From positions 1-58,013 of the forward strand of contig NZ_JAUXNK010000067.1 in assembly GCF_030682845.1 (NCBI RefSeq): a stretch of 58,013 nucleotides of DNA. Direction: 5' to 3'. Origin of the DNA: Methanolobus sp. (GTDB lineage: Archaea > Halobacteriota > Methanosarcinia > Methanosarcinales > Methanosarcinaceae). Positions 32,471-40,503 of this stretch are shown one piece after another. Made by a program: the position numbers and the translations under genes. The number at the start of each line of letters is the position of its first letter. The stretch's first letter is position 1. The notes beneath the pieces were generated by a model. The model did not search any database and was not told where the DNA came from. It saw only the letters and a program-made list of their open reading frames with translations.

Positions 32471-34588
32471 TTAAACCTCTTGGAATTCTATGCTAACTTT
32501 GTTTCCGTCTCTCAATGGTGTTGTAAAACGGGCGGGGGTACCGTTAACAAAGAGCTTGATGCTTTTTCCTACAAGCTCTTCTCTGTTTATGTCCATGAAC
32601 TCAAAAAGATCTGAAAGGATAGGGTTTTCATAAGCCCCTTCTTTTACTGTGATAGCATCGCCGTCAAACACTCTTTCAGAAAGTTCTGCCTTCTTTCCAT
32701 TAACCGTTATAGAACTATCGTGGCCGTTGAATGTCACTTTTTCACCGTTGAGTGTCACACTGGTACTTCTCCGGTTCTCAGGCACCTCAACAATATCATC
32801 AACGGTCCAGAAGGCTTCACATTTTTCTATCTGCACCTTATCCCCGTTCTTGATGATCATGCTGGGAAGATCAACAGGTTCTACCACATTCCCGTTCAGC
32901 ATGACTGATAATTTTATTCTGTCAAGGAGTTTTGGCTTCTTATTCACCGTGACCTGCATCTTGTCAGTGATATCGGCACATGCTAACTGAATAACTTCTT
33001 TCAGTGTGACGGGTTCGATAATGACTTCTGACCTGTCGGGCACATTATCCTCAGGTGAAGCTATTTTTCCATTTATATGAATAGGGGTCATCTGTCTGGC
33101 TACTTTATCATTGACAGTAATATCTGTAAACGCATTCATCTGCATTTTGGATATGAGCTCCCCGACCGTTATGCTTGCATCCCTGCCATCAGAAGGCGGT
33201 TCAAACTCTATTCTGGAACCCTTGTGAACCGGGTCCCCCAGTTTTGCTCTTTTTCCATCTAGCAGGACGCTGGCATGCTTCCCGGCATCTCCTTCAATGG
33301 TTATGAACTGAGAGTTCACTTTGAGTGTAAGGGCAAGCCCGGGGCGCGGATAAAGTCTTTTTATGTGTGTGGCCACAAGAGCGTCCATCACCGACAGGCC
33401 ATTAAGTGCCATTAGATGCACGGTTGTGTTATTGACTGTCAGCTCTGTGAATTCAATGCCCGTCTTGCGGATAGCTGTCAGGGCTATGCCAAGAGGTGTT
33501 ATCATATCGGCGCCAGTGACTTTGCCAGTAGTGTCCCTGAATGTATCTATCATCGCAGGAAGGCGTGCTCCTATTCGCTGCACAGGAACTCCCAGGTGCA
33601 CTGAAAGCCGCTCTTTGAGCTTAACTGTCTGTGATCCTCCTCCGACAAGGACGACTGCACGTGGGGACTTTCCATTTATTGCGAGTATCTCGTTTGCTAT
33701 GTGCAGAGCGAGTTTGTCCACCTCCTCGCCAATAACAGAGATCACTTCTGCAGCCTGTATCCTAATGACATTGCCAAAAAAGTCCTTAATCTCTATAATA
33801 TCACATGTGGAGACTGTTTGCTTGATCTCTTCGCCCTTTTTAAAATCGAGCAGGTAATGGTCACAAATAAAATCCGTTATTTCGTCCCCTGCCTCTGCAA
33901 CCATGCCATAGCCTATGACAGTTCCGTCATTGGTTACAGCAATATCTGATGTGCCTGCCCCTATATCTACAAGTGCTATGTTCAGTTTGCGCATATCCAC
34001 CGGGATGGCAACACTCAGTGCAGCTATCGGCTCCAGGGTGATACTCGAAACTTCCATGTCGCACCTGGCAAGCACCGCAAACATACTGTTAATAACGGCT
34101 TCAGGCAGAAAGGTTGCAAGGACCTCTATTGAAATTGAGCTTCCACTGTGTCCTGTTATGTTCGATATCCTCTGTCCGTCAAGCTCATAGCCGATAACTG
34201 AATAACCTACACAGTTAAACCGTTCGCCAGCATCTATTTCAGTGCTGGCTCTTGCCACGGCTTCGAATTCGATCTCTGACACATCATTCTCAGTGATCTC
34301 CCTGTAAGGCAGGTCAATAGACAGTTTTGCTTTAGATGTTTTAAGGGCCCTGCCGGCAACTGCCACACAGGCCCGTGTGAGTTTATACCCTATCTCTTTT
34401 TCGAGCTCGGCTTTTACTTTTCTTACGACCTCTGCAACCTTTTCCACATCGTGGATCTGCCCGTCATGCATACTGCGCTCTTCATGTTCGCATATGCATG
34501 CGGCTTTCACTTCCAGAGGCTCTCCTTCAACAATGAGCCCCACAACAGTCCTGGTACCTATATCCAGGGCAAAGTGGGAATTGTTCAT
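32471..34588 (-). CDS. FtsA/PilM-type actin-like ATPase with C-terminal beta-grasp-like repeats
   Basis: A 705-residue protein. Residues 1-375 form an actin/Hsp70-type ATPase core of FtsA kind: phosphate-1 motif 'FALDIGTRTVVGLIV' (6-20), an FtsA-like 1C/SHS2 insertion (about 80-165), phosphate-2 motif 'ALVDIGAGTSDIAV' (205-218) and adenosine motif 'AVVLVGGGSQTVKL' (311-324). Residues about 380-705 hold five or six repeats of the style 'V-N-G-x-x-...-V-x-D-G-D-x-I-x-V', resembling ThiS/SLBB beta-grasp units. FtsA proteins polymerise on membranes to anchor FtsZ in bacteria; archaea normally lack them. It is sandwiched between cheC (1-base gap) and cheR (0 gap). A scaffold or positioning role in the chemosensory machine is inferred, not shown. 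Confidence 0.8.
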   Translation of the reverse strand: MNNSHFALDIGTRTVVGLIVEGEPLEVKAACICEHEERSMHDGQIHDVEKVAEVVRKVKAELEKEIGYKLTRACVAVAGRALKTSKAKLSIDLPYREITENDVSEIEFEAVARASTEIDAGERFNCVGYSVIGYELDGQRISNITGHSGSSISIEVLATFLPEAVINSMFAVLARCDMEVSSITLEPIAALSVAIPVDMRKLNIALVDIGAGTSDIAVTNDGTVIGYGMVAEAGDEITDFICDHYLLDFKKGEEIKQTVSTCDIIEIKDFFGNVIRIQAAEVISVIGEEVDKLALHIANEILAINGKSPRAVVLVGGGSQTVKLKERLSVHLGVPVQRIGARLPAMIDTFRDTTGKVTGADMITPLGIALTAIRKTGIEFTELTVNNTTVHLMALNGLSVMDALVATHIKRLYPRPGLALTLKVNSQFITIEGDAGKHASVLLDGKRAKLGDPVHKGSRIEFEPPSDGRDASITVGELISKMQMNAFTDITVNDKVARQMTPIHINGKIASPEDNVPDRSEVIIEPVTLKEVIQLACADITDKMQVTVNKKPKLLDRIKLSVMLNGNVVEPVDLPSMIIKNGDKVQIEKCEAFWTVDDIVEVPENRRSTSVTLNGEKVTFNGHDSSITVNGKKAELSERVFDGDAITVKEGAYENPILSDLFEFMDINREELVGKSIKLFVNGTPARFTTPLRDGNKVSIEFQEV

Positions 34589-34589
34589 C

Positions 34590-35204
34590 TCATCCCATCA
34601 TCTTTTTCATGATCGCAGCCATTATAACGTCGCTTGCCTCAGGTTCGAACAGCATGTTGAACTCGTTCCTTGAGTTTGTGGACGGTATATAGCATTCTCC
34701 TTTAACGACTATGAACTCGTCAGCAAGCTGCCCAATCTCCTTCTTGATAAAATCAGTCACACCTTCCATATTCACATCCATCCGGGGGTCTCCGATCGCA
34801 AGGTTGATCCCGAGGAACTCATTGACCACACGCATGTATGAGCTACAGAGCCGCACTCCCATTTCACGAAGTTTGCGGATTTCCATCTCTTCTATCTTTG
34901 TGGTCGTCCCTATAGATTTTTTTAAAAGGAGGTCGGAGAATGAAAGTGCTGAGAACTTTGGTAAAAGGATCAGAGTTCCTCCGGTCACATCTCCTGAAAT
35001 ACTGAGGTGAATACCTACAACGCTCTTCTGCTTTCCATTGGAGGCCCTGGAGATGATCTCATCCAGCGATAGCATCTCTACAACAGGGATGTCTATCTTT
35101 ACCTCTCTGCTGACCATTTTGGAGAGAGCGGTTGCCAGATGACCCATTCCGATATTCCCTGCTTCCTGGAATGCTCCTTTTGTCATTTCGTCCATTTCAG
35201 TCAT
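34590..35204 (-). CDS. cheC: CheC-like protein, largely degenerate phosphatase sites
   Basis: A 204-residue member of the CheC/FliY fold. Site 1 reads G10-x3-E14-x2-N17 (GAFQEAGNIGMGH): the first acidic/Ser residue is lost but Glu and Asn remain. Site 2 reads R-x3-E-x2-V ('KLREMGVRLCSSY'), missing two of three residues. It starts 17 bases after the cheA stop with GAGGG, and ends one base before the FtsA-like ATPase. This variant may act as a binding or adaptor protein more than as an enzyme. Confidence 0.85.
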   Translation of the reverse strand: MTEMDEMTKGAFQEAGNIGMGHLATALSKMVSREVKIDIPVVEMLSLDEIISRASNGKQKSVVGIHLSISGDVTGGTLILLPKFSALSFSDLLLKKSIGTTTKIEEMEIRKLREMGVRLCSSYMRVVNEFLGINLAIGDPRMDVNMEGVTDFIKKEIGQLADEFIVVKGECYIPSTNSRNEFNMLFEPEASDVIMAAIMKKMMG

Positions 35205-35221
35205 TTTATACCCTCATCATA

Positions 35222-37255
35222 TCATATCAAAGTTGCAATGTCAAGGATCAGTGCAACGCTTCCATCTCCAAGGATGGTAGCACCTGCAAATCCCCTTGTG
35301 TTCTTCAAAAGTTTATTGTCAAGAGTCTTGATGATTACTTCCTGCTGTCCCAGAAGCTGATCAACAACAAATCCAATATTGCTGCCCATTCGTTCCACAA
35401 CGACCACTATAAGGTTCTCTTTCTTCTCAGCCTCTCCCGGGCAATCAAGAACATCGCGCAGCCTCAGCAGCGGCAATACCTCTCCACGTAGCAGGATGAC
35501 CTCTTTTCCCTCAATTGTCTTTATGTCCCTGGCCTTTATGCCCACGTCCCTAACAACATTTGCAAGAGGTATTGCATACGTTTCTCCTGCAATAGTCACC
35601 ATCAGGGACTGGATGATCGCAACAGTCAGGGGCAGTTGCAGTTTGATGGAGCTTCCCTGGCCCGGCACCGAGCTGACCTTTACAGTACCTCCAAGTGCTT
35701 CTATCTTAGTTTTGACCGCATCCATGCCGACTCCCCTGCCGGAGACATCGGTGATGGTCTTCGCGCCGCTGAAGCCAGCCACGAATATAAGGTTAAGTGC
35801 ATCCGTGTCAGAGAGCTTATCCACTTCTTCGCGGTTCATTATTCCCTTTTTAACCGCAATGTCTCTCAGATGCCCAGGATCCATACCTTTTCCGTCATCC
35901 TGCACCTCTATGATTACACTGTTCCTCTGCCTTGAAGCGGAAAGACCGACAAAACCAGCGACAGGTTTGCCGAGTTTTATGCGTTCTCCAGTAGGTTCGA
36001 TACCATGGTCTACGGCATTGCGCAAAAGGTGGACAAGCGGGTCTCCGATCTCGTCAAGCACAGTTCTGTCAAGTTCTATCTCCTTCCCTTCGATGACAAG
36101 GTCCACCTGTTTACCTTCTGATTTTGCAAGATCCCTTATCATTCGCGGGAACCTGCTGAACACCTGGTCGATAGGCACCATCCTGGCTTCCATGACCTCG
36201 TTCTGTATCTCGTTGGTCAGGCGGTCCAGGTTGGCAAGAGATTCATCAAGACTCTTGGCATTGATATCGGAAGCAAGCTGGTTCAGTCTGATCTTATTGA
36301 TTATCAGTTCACCCACAAGATTCATGAGATTGTCAAGGCGCTCAATGTTGACCCTGACGCTCTGGATACTTTTTACAGATTCTGATCTCTTGACACCTGA
36401 ACTACATTTCTGTGACTCTCTTGTGTCTTCTTTTATCGTGGATTCGGTTTCGTCATTTTCACATGCATACAAAGCTGAGATATCAATGGCCTTGATCTCC
36501 GATATCTTTGTAATTACTTCCGTAATTCTGGCATCATCCTCTTTTGTGGCAAAGACGACAGAAAACTCAAAGCCGAACTTCTCATCCTCCAGGTCTGCTT
36601 CTGATGGCATGCACTTAATGATCTTTCCCATCTTTGACAGGTTTATGAGCACAAGCGTGGATCTTGCTGACTTCAGTACACAGGATGGATCCAGCATGAC
36701 CTTTAATTCAAGTATCCTGTTCCCTTCATGGTGTGCAGTCTCAATGTCGGCATTTTCAGATTCTGACAACTGAATGTGCATTTCTGTTTCATGGGCCGGC
36801 TTTAAGTTTTCCTGTGTATTTATTGAGACTGTTCCTGCAAGGCTGCTTGCAATGTTACCTGTTGCTTCAACAGCACAAAGAGCGCCTTCCATGGCTTGCG
36901 TAAGTGTGGCCTGCAGGTGGGATATGTTAACCTCCCCTCCGGTGTCCACGCTCTCGACAAGGGCTTCAAGTGTATCCAGGCACTCAAAAAGTATATCGAT
37001 AAGGGAGTCACTGACAGCCACCTGGCATTTGCGTACCATGTCCATCAGATTTTCCATCTCATGGGTAAGTTCTGCGATGGTGCTGAATCCCATGGTAGCT
37101 GACATTCCTTTGAGGGTATGTGCAGAGCGGAACATCGTGTTGATGTATTCGATCTCCAGGGGGTTCTGTTCAAGCCCGAGCAGAGACTCATTCAACTGTT
37201 GGAGATGTTCTTCAGACTCTGCCTTGAAAATATCCTTATATTCGGACATATCCAT
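35222..37255 (-). CDS. cheA: Chemotaxis histidine kinase
   Basis: A 677-residue CheA with HPt domain (phospho-accepting His46 in 'FRSAHTLKGMSATMGF'), a poorly conserved P2 region (about 170-290), dimerisation helices (about 300-360, 'VRVNIERLDNLMNLVGELI'), an ATPase domain with N box 'LVHLLRNAVDHGIE' and G boxes 'DDGKGMD' and 'GRGVGMDAVK', and a C-terminal CheW-like regulatory domain (about 540-677). It phosphorylates CheY and CheB. No separate cheW is visible in the window. GAGGGGTG precedes ATG 37255. Confidence 0.96.
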   Translation of the reverse strand: MDMSEYKDIFKAESEEHLQQLNESLLGLEQNPLEIEYINTMFRSAHTLKGMSATMGFSTIAELTHEMENLMDMVRKCQVAVSDSLIDILFECLDTLEALVESVDTGGEVNISHLQATLTQAMEGALCAVEATGNIASSLAGTVSINTQENLKPAHETEMHIQLSESENADIETAHHEGNRILELKVMLDPSCVLKSARSTLVLINLSKMGKIIKCMPSEADLEDEKFGFEFSVVFATKEDDARITEVITKISEIKAIDISALYACENDETESTIKEDTRESQKCSSGVKRSESVKSIQSVRVNIERLDNLMNLVGELIINKIRLNQLASDINAKSLDESLANLDRLTNEIQNEVMEARMVPIDQVFSRFPRMIRDLAKSEGKQVDLVIEGKEIELDRTVLDEIGDPLVHLLRNAVDHGIEPTGERIKLGKPVAGFVGLSASRQRNSVIIEVQDDGKGMDPGHLRDIAVKKGIMNREEVDKLSDTDALNLIFVAGFSGAKTITDVSGRGVGMDAVKTKIEALGGTVKVSSVPGQGSSIKLQLPLTVAIIQSLMVTIAGETYAIPLANVVRDVGIKARDIKTIEGKEVILLRGEVLPLLRLRDVLDCPGEAEKKENLIVVVVERMGSNIGFVVDQLLGQQEVIIKTLDNKLLKNTRGFAGATILGDGSVALILDIATLI

Positions 37256-37316
37256 GTCTGTTCACACCCCTCTCAATTTCATTGTAATCATGTAGGTCAT
37301 CATTGTAATCCCCAGC

Positions 37317-38411
37317 TTATCTTAGCATATGGACTATCTCGCTTGATACTCTTTCAAGGCTCACTGTACTATCTGAAAGCCCGCGCTGGACAACCGCTTT
37401 TGGCATACCATAGACCACACAGGACTTCTCATCCTCTGTTATCACCTTGCCGCCGGCTTTCTTTATCTCTTCGGCCCCATCCGCCCCGTCTGCCCCCATT
37501 CCGGTGAGCACTACCGCCAGTATGTTTTGTCCGTAGAGCGGAACCAGGGATTTGAAAAGGATGTTCGCACATGGCCTGACACCCTGCTCACGCGGATTCT
37601 GGTTAAGGGAGACAACTTCTGATGTGCGTCCGCTTATGCTCTTCTGTACTATCTCCATGTGGTAGTTTCCCGGAGCAATGTACACAACGCCTGGTTCAAG
37701 CACGTCTCCATCCTTAGCCTCACATACCGTAAGTTGTGACTGCATGTCCAGCCTCTGTGCCATGGATGCTGTAAAACCTGCTGGCATGTGCTGTACAATG
37801 ACAACTGGTACCTTCAGGTCTGCGGGCAGTTTGGGAACTACCTGCTCAAGTGCCCGCGGTCCTCCGGTTGAGGAAGCTATCGCAAGTATCTTCTGGTTTG
37901 AAAAGTGCTTTTTCCTTGAGTCTTCGGGAGGCTTTGCAGGTATACTTAGCTCTTTTTTTGCATGGTTTCCTCTGGAATTCACATGTTCTTCCATAAAGCC
38001 TAGCTTTTTAAGGTCCACTTTAGATGCAATTTTGACTTTTAAGCGGATGTCATCAGCTATATCCATTATATTCAGGCTGATATTGCCGGAAGGCTTCTGG
38101 ATAAAGTCTACAGCTCCATATTCAAAAGCATTCAATGTTCTTTCTGCAGACTTCGGATCAATGGCCGTGAGCATTACCACTGGAGTCGGACACTCACTCA
38201 TGATATATCCGAGTGCGTGCAGCCCGTCAAGTGTTGGCATCTCTACGTCAAGAGTGACCACATCAGGCCTGAGCCTCTCAACTTTTTCTACAGCTTCGAG
38301 GCCGTTCCTTGCTGTTCCTATCACTCTGATCTCCTGATCTTCTGAAAGGATGTCAGAGATAACTTTACGCATCAGCGCCGAATCATCGACTACAAGGACA
38401 TTGATCGTCAT
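37317..38411 (-). CDS. cheB: Chemoreceptor methylesterase/deamidase response regulator
   Basis: A 364-residue CheB. The receiver domain has the phospho-acceptor Asp55 ('DVVTLDVEMPTLDG'), followed by a linker and the methylesterase domain with Ser in 'AIASSTGGPRAL', His in 'VIVQHMPAGF' and Asp in 'LTGMGADGADG'. It removes methyl groups added by CheR when phosphorylated by CheA. It begins immediately after the cheY stop codon. Confidence 0.96.
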   Translation of the reverse strand: MTINVLVVDDSALMRKVISDILSEDQEIRVIGTARNGLEAVEKVERLRPDVVTLDVEMPTLDGLHALGYIMSECPTPVVMLTAIDPKSAERTLNAFEYGAVDFIQKPSGNISLNIMDIADDIRLKVKIASKVDLKKLGFMEEHVNSRGNHAKKELSIPAKPPEDSRKKHFSNQKILAIASSTGGPRALEQVVPKLPADLKVPVVIVQHMPAGFTASMAQRLDMQSQLTVCEAKDGDVLEPGVVYIAPGNYHMEIVQKSISGRTSEVVSLNQNPREQGVRPCANILFKSLVPLYGQNILAVVLTGMGADGADGAEEIKKAGGKVITEDEKSCVVYGMPKAVVQRGLSDSTVSLERVSSEIVHMLR

Positions 38412-38768
38412 TTACATTACTTTTCCGATAACTTCCAGGACCTTTGCGGCATCAAAAGGCTTCACTATGAAATCAAGGGCGCCACTTTTGAGAGCATCAG
38501 TAACTACTGACTGCTGCCCAATGGATGAGCACATTACCACTCTTGCAGAAGGGTCCATTTGCATTATTTTCTTTAATGCGTCTGTTCCTTCCATGTTTGG
38601 CATAACGATGTCCATGAACACCAGGTCCGGTTTGAACTGGGGATATTTCTGGACAGCATCAAGTCCGTCAACACATTCAGCCACGACCTCATGACCATTC
38701 TTTTTCAGAATATCCTTGATGACCATGCGCATAAATGCGGCGTCGTCCACAATCATTATTTTTGCCAT
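38412..38768 (-). CDS. cheY: Chemotaxis response regulator
   Basis: A 118-residue single-domain receiver: acidic pocket D8-D9, phospho-acceptor Asp53 ('LVFMDIVMPNMEG'), switch Ser in 'VVMCSSIG' and Lys in 'FIVKPFD'. CheA phosphorylates it and CheC proteins dephosphorylate it. In archaea CheY-P acts on the archaellum switch through CheF; neither cheF nor archaellum genes are seen here, so the output is open. It is the first gene of the minus-strand cluster. AAGGGAG precedes the ATG and a dyad element lies 28 bases upstream. Confidence 0.95.
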   Translation of the reverse strand: MAKIMIVDDAAFMRMVIKDILKKNGHEVVAECVDGLDAVQKYPQFKPDLVFMDIVMPNMEGTDALKKIMQMDPSARVVMCSSIGQQSVVTDALKSGALDFIVKPFDAAKVLEVIGKVM

Positions 38769-38795
38769 TTTGTCTGTATCTCCCTTTATATTATG

Positions 38796-38812
38796 TGTGT
38801 AACCATTACACA
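38796..38812. promoter_or_regulatory. Dyad-symmetric element upstream of cheY (site 1)
   Basis: TGTGTAA-CCA-TTACACA: perfect 7-bp arms with a 3-bp spacer, 28 bases before the cheY ATG. It would lie in the leader or near the transcription start of the che cluster, a position typical of repressor operators. Confidence 0.5.
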
Positions 38813-38826
38813 GTTATAATTATTAT

Positions 38827-38843
38827 ATGGCTTTAATTGCCAT
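38827..38843. promoter_or_regulatory. Dyad-symmetric element upstream of cheY (site 2)
   Basis: ATGGC-TTTAATT-GCCAT: 5-bp arms in a 17-bp dyad whose centre is 31 bp (about three helical turns) from site 1. TATA-like sequences (about 38844-38880, read on the minus strand) lie just beyond. Confidence 0.35.
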
Positions 38844-38883
38844 GTTAATATATAGATGATTATATAATATATTAATTTATTGA

Positions 38884-39137
38884 TTAAACTTTATCCTTAA
38901 GGACCTCTCCTTTTAATCTGATTTTCTGTGGCAGGTTCAGTGCTTCGCTCAAAAAAGATATATCTTCAAATATCAGTGGCCGGTCCAACTTTGACCAAAT
39001 GGATTAGTTCTTTTAAGGAGTCTATATGTTGTTCATAACCCTCCTGGTTTGCAATAGGTATGGGGAACAAATACTCTGATTGGGCCCTTATCCGGAACGC
39101 TTAAATGTACCATTTTCAATCTATGCAAAATCCTCAT
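38884..39137 (-). pseudogene. Possible decayed small gene upstream of the che promoter
   Basis: The 459-base gap between cheY and the next gene has no intact gene. On the minus strand three short protein-like stretches occur in different frames: one from 39137 (VHLSVPDKGPIRVFVPHTYC), one around 38965-39090 (ending VKVGPATDI), and one at 38884-39003 (PLIFEDISFLSEALNL). They could be joined by two frameshifts into one small protein. There is no family match, so this may be chance. Confidence 0.2.
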
Positions 39138-39227
39138 AGGAGGCATATATCAATAATTGCAACTACAGATCTCTTTCTCGTAGTTACCTTTCAAATCTGG
39201 TTGACCTATGATGATCTTTACAAGCCG

Positions 39228-40166
39228 CTAATTTGCTATTGATAAAAGAACAAGTAGTATAACAAATCTCACAAGTACGCTTATGCCTGTTGAAAAAGTT
39301 ACTATGCCTATGCCTGTCCTTGCACCGAATATGGAAATGTACCTGGGTAGCAGGGTTCGGATACTGAAGATGGGGAGCATGAACATGCTTCCAAGCATGA
39401 GCACGATCATCGCCTGCAGGGGTGATATTCCGTTGTTGCCTAGCATCGGTCCAAGCAGCGATATCCCCAGGATGGGGCTTGCAACGAAACTTGTGAGGGG
39501 TACTATGCTTTCAGGAGGGATGCCGAATATATCTGCAAGGGGCAGAACACTGAAAACCTCAAATGCACCCCTGTCCCGGAGGTAGAATACCAGTGTTGTC
39601 ATTGCAAGATAGATCACGGCAATCTTTGTGAATAGCTTCTTATTCTTGGTAAGTGACTTTTTGACAGCTTCTTTGAGGCTTACTTTCTTGTCGGTGATAG
39701 TTTCCTCGAACTTACACGGGTTCTTTTTCAGGAGCAGCTTACTGAGGACAATGACAGTGCTCACTTTAACGATCGCTGTCAGTATGAAGACCGCCACATA
39801 GAAGCCACCCACGACCGGACCGAGCGCAGGCAGTACTATCGGTATCTGGTAAGTAAAGATCTCCCTTAGGTATGCAGGAGTACTGTTCATTACAGCGCAA
39901 AGGGCTGCCTCGCGGTTGTTTATACAACCGTTATCCCGGAAATTGACCACCATGGTATTAGCTGCAACAGTAGATCCCATGGATACCACAAACGATGAAG
40001 CGCATGTGTCCGGCAGGTTAGTGAACCTGAATACAGGACTTGCAAAACGCGATAATTTCTGCATCAGGCCCAGTTCTATAAGCACAGCGGTCCCGAACAG
40101 TCCTATGAATATCACTATCAGGATGGGGATAGCAAAGTCAAGGGCACTGATAAGGACAGAGAACAT
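39228..40166 (-). CDS. Nucleoside-recognition (Gate) domain membrane protein
   Basis: A 312-residue membrane protein with about eight spans. 'FIGLFGTAVLIELGLMQKLS', 'SFVVSMGSTVAANTMVVNFR' and, in the second half, 'SFVASPILGISLLGPMLGNN' form two related segments of the Gate/nucleoside-recognition kind seen in SpmA/SpmB and FeoB relatives. The substrate is unknown; the name 'nucleoside recognition' is historical. It stands alone, divergent from the Trm112-like gene, with about 140 bases between. Confidence 0.75.
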   Translation of the reverse strand: MFSVLISALDFAIPILIVIFIGLFGTAVLIELGLMQKLSRFASPVFRFTNLPDTCASSFVVSMGSTVAANTMVVNFRDNGCINNREAALCAVMNSTPAYLREIFTYQIPIVLPALGPVVGGFYVAVFILTAIVKVSTVIVLSKLLLKKNPCKFEETITDKKVSLKEAVKKSLTKNKKLFTKIAVIYLAMTTLVFYLRDRGAFEVFSVLPLADIFGIPPESIVPLTSFVASPILGISLLGPMLGNNGISPLQAMIVLMLGSMFMLPIFSIRTLLPRYISIFGARTGIGIVTFSTGISVLVRFVILLVLLSIAN

Positions 40167-40264
40167 GGATTATGGTAGAAGGCAGGAACTAAATTAAACT
40201 ATCTCTCAAAAGAAAAGTTCATGATTGAGATGCACATTCTTTGTCCTTGATTATTATTGCAAAA

Positions 40265-40273
40265 ACTTATATC
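40265..40273 (+). promoter_or_regulatory. TATA box of the Trm112-like gene
   Basis: ACTTATATC lies about 35 bases before ATG 40304. It is the only good A/T-rich candidate ahead of the plus-strand unit Trm112-DUF7524-pyrG. Confidence 0.4.
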
Positions 40274-40303
40274 ATTGTAATATATTGGTAGGTACTGATC
40301 GAG

Positions 40304-40486
40304 ATGAAAAAGAACCTCATGGAAATTCTTGCCTGCCCGATATGTAAGGGCGACCTGATCCTCAATATTGAAAAGGAGGATGCCAATGAGATTATTTCCG
40401 GGACTCTTTATTGTCCGAAATGCAAAGAATACTATCCCATTGAAGAGGGCATACCAAATATGCTTCCTCCTGACCTCAGGGAATAA
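40304..40486 (+). CDS. Trm112-family methyltransferase activator
   Basis: A 60-residue zinc-binding protein with CPIC ('LMEILACPICKGDLI') and CPKC ('GTLYCPKCKEYYPIEEGIPNMLP'), the full pattern of the Trm112/UPF0434 family. In archaea, as in eukaryotes, Trm112 binds and activates several SAM-dependent methyltransferases acting on tRNA, rRNA or translation factors. It is the first gene of a plus-strand unit; the next start is 17 bases downstream. Confidence 0.88.
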   Translation: MKKNLMEILACPICKGDLILNIEKEDANEIISGTLYCPKCKEYYPIEEGIPNMLPPDLRE

Positions 40487-40503
40487 CCGACGAGGATACA
40501 CAA

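Noticed and set aside
35379-36773. Plus-strand open frame of 464 codons antisense to cheA
   Set aside because: It is rich in Ser, Thr, Ile and Pro as expected from the reverse complement of a helical coding gene; the cheA frame has full domain support.
38769-39227. Insertion sequence in the che upstream gap
   Set aside because: No terminal inverted repeats, target duplications or transposase motif could be found.
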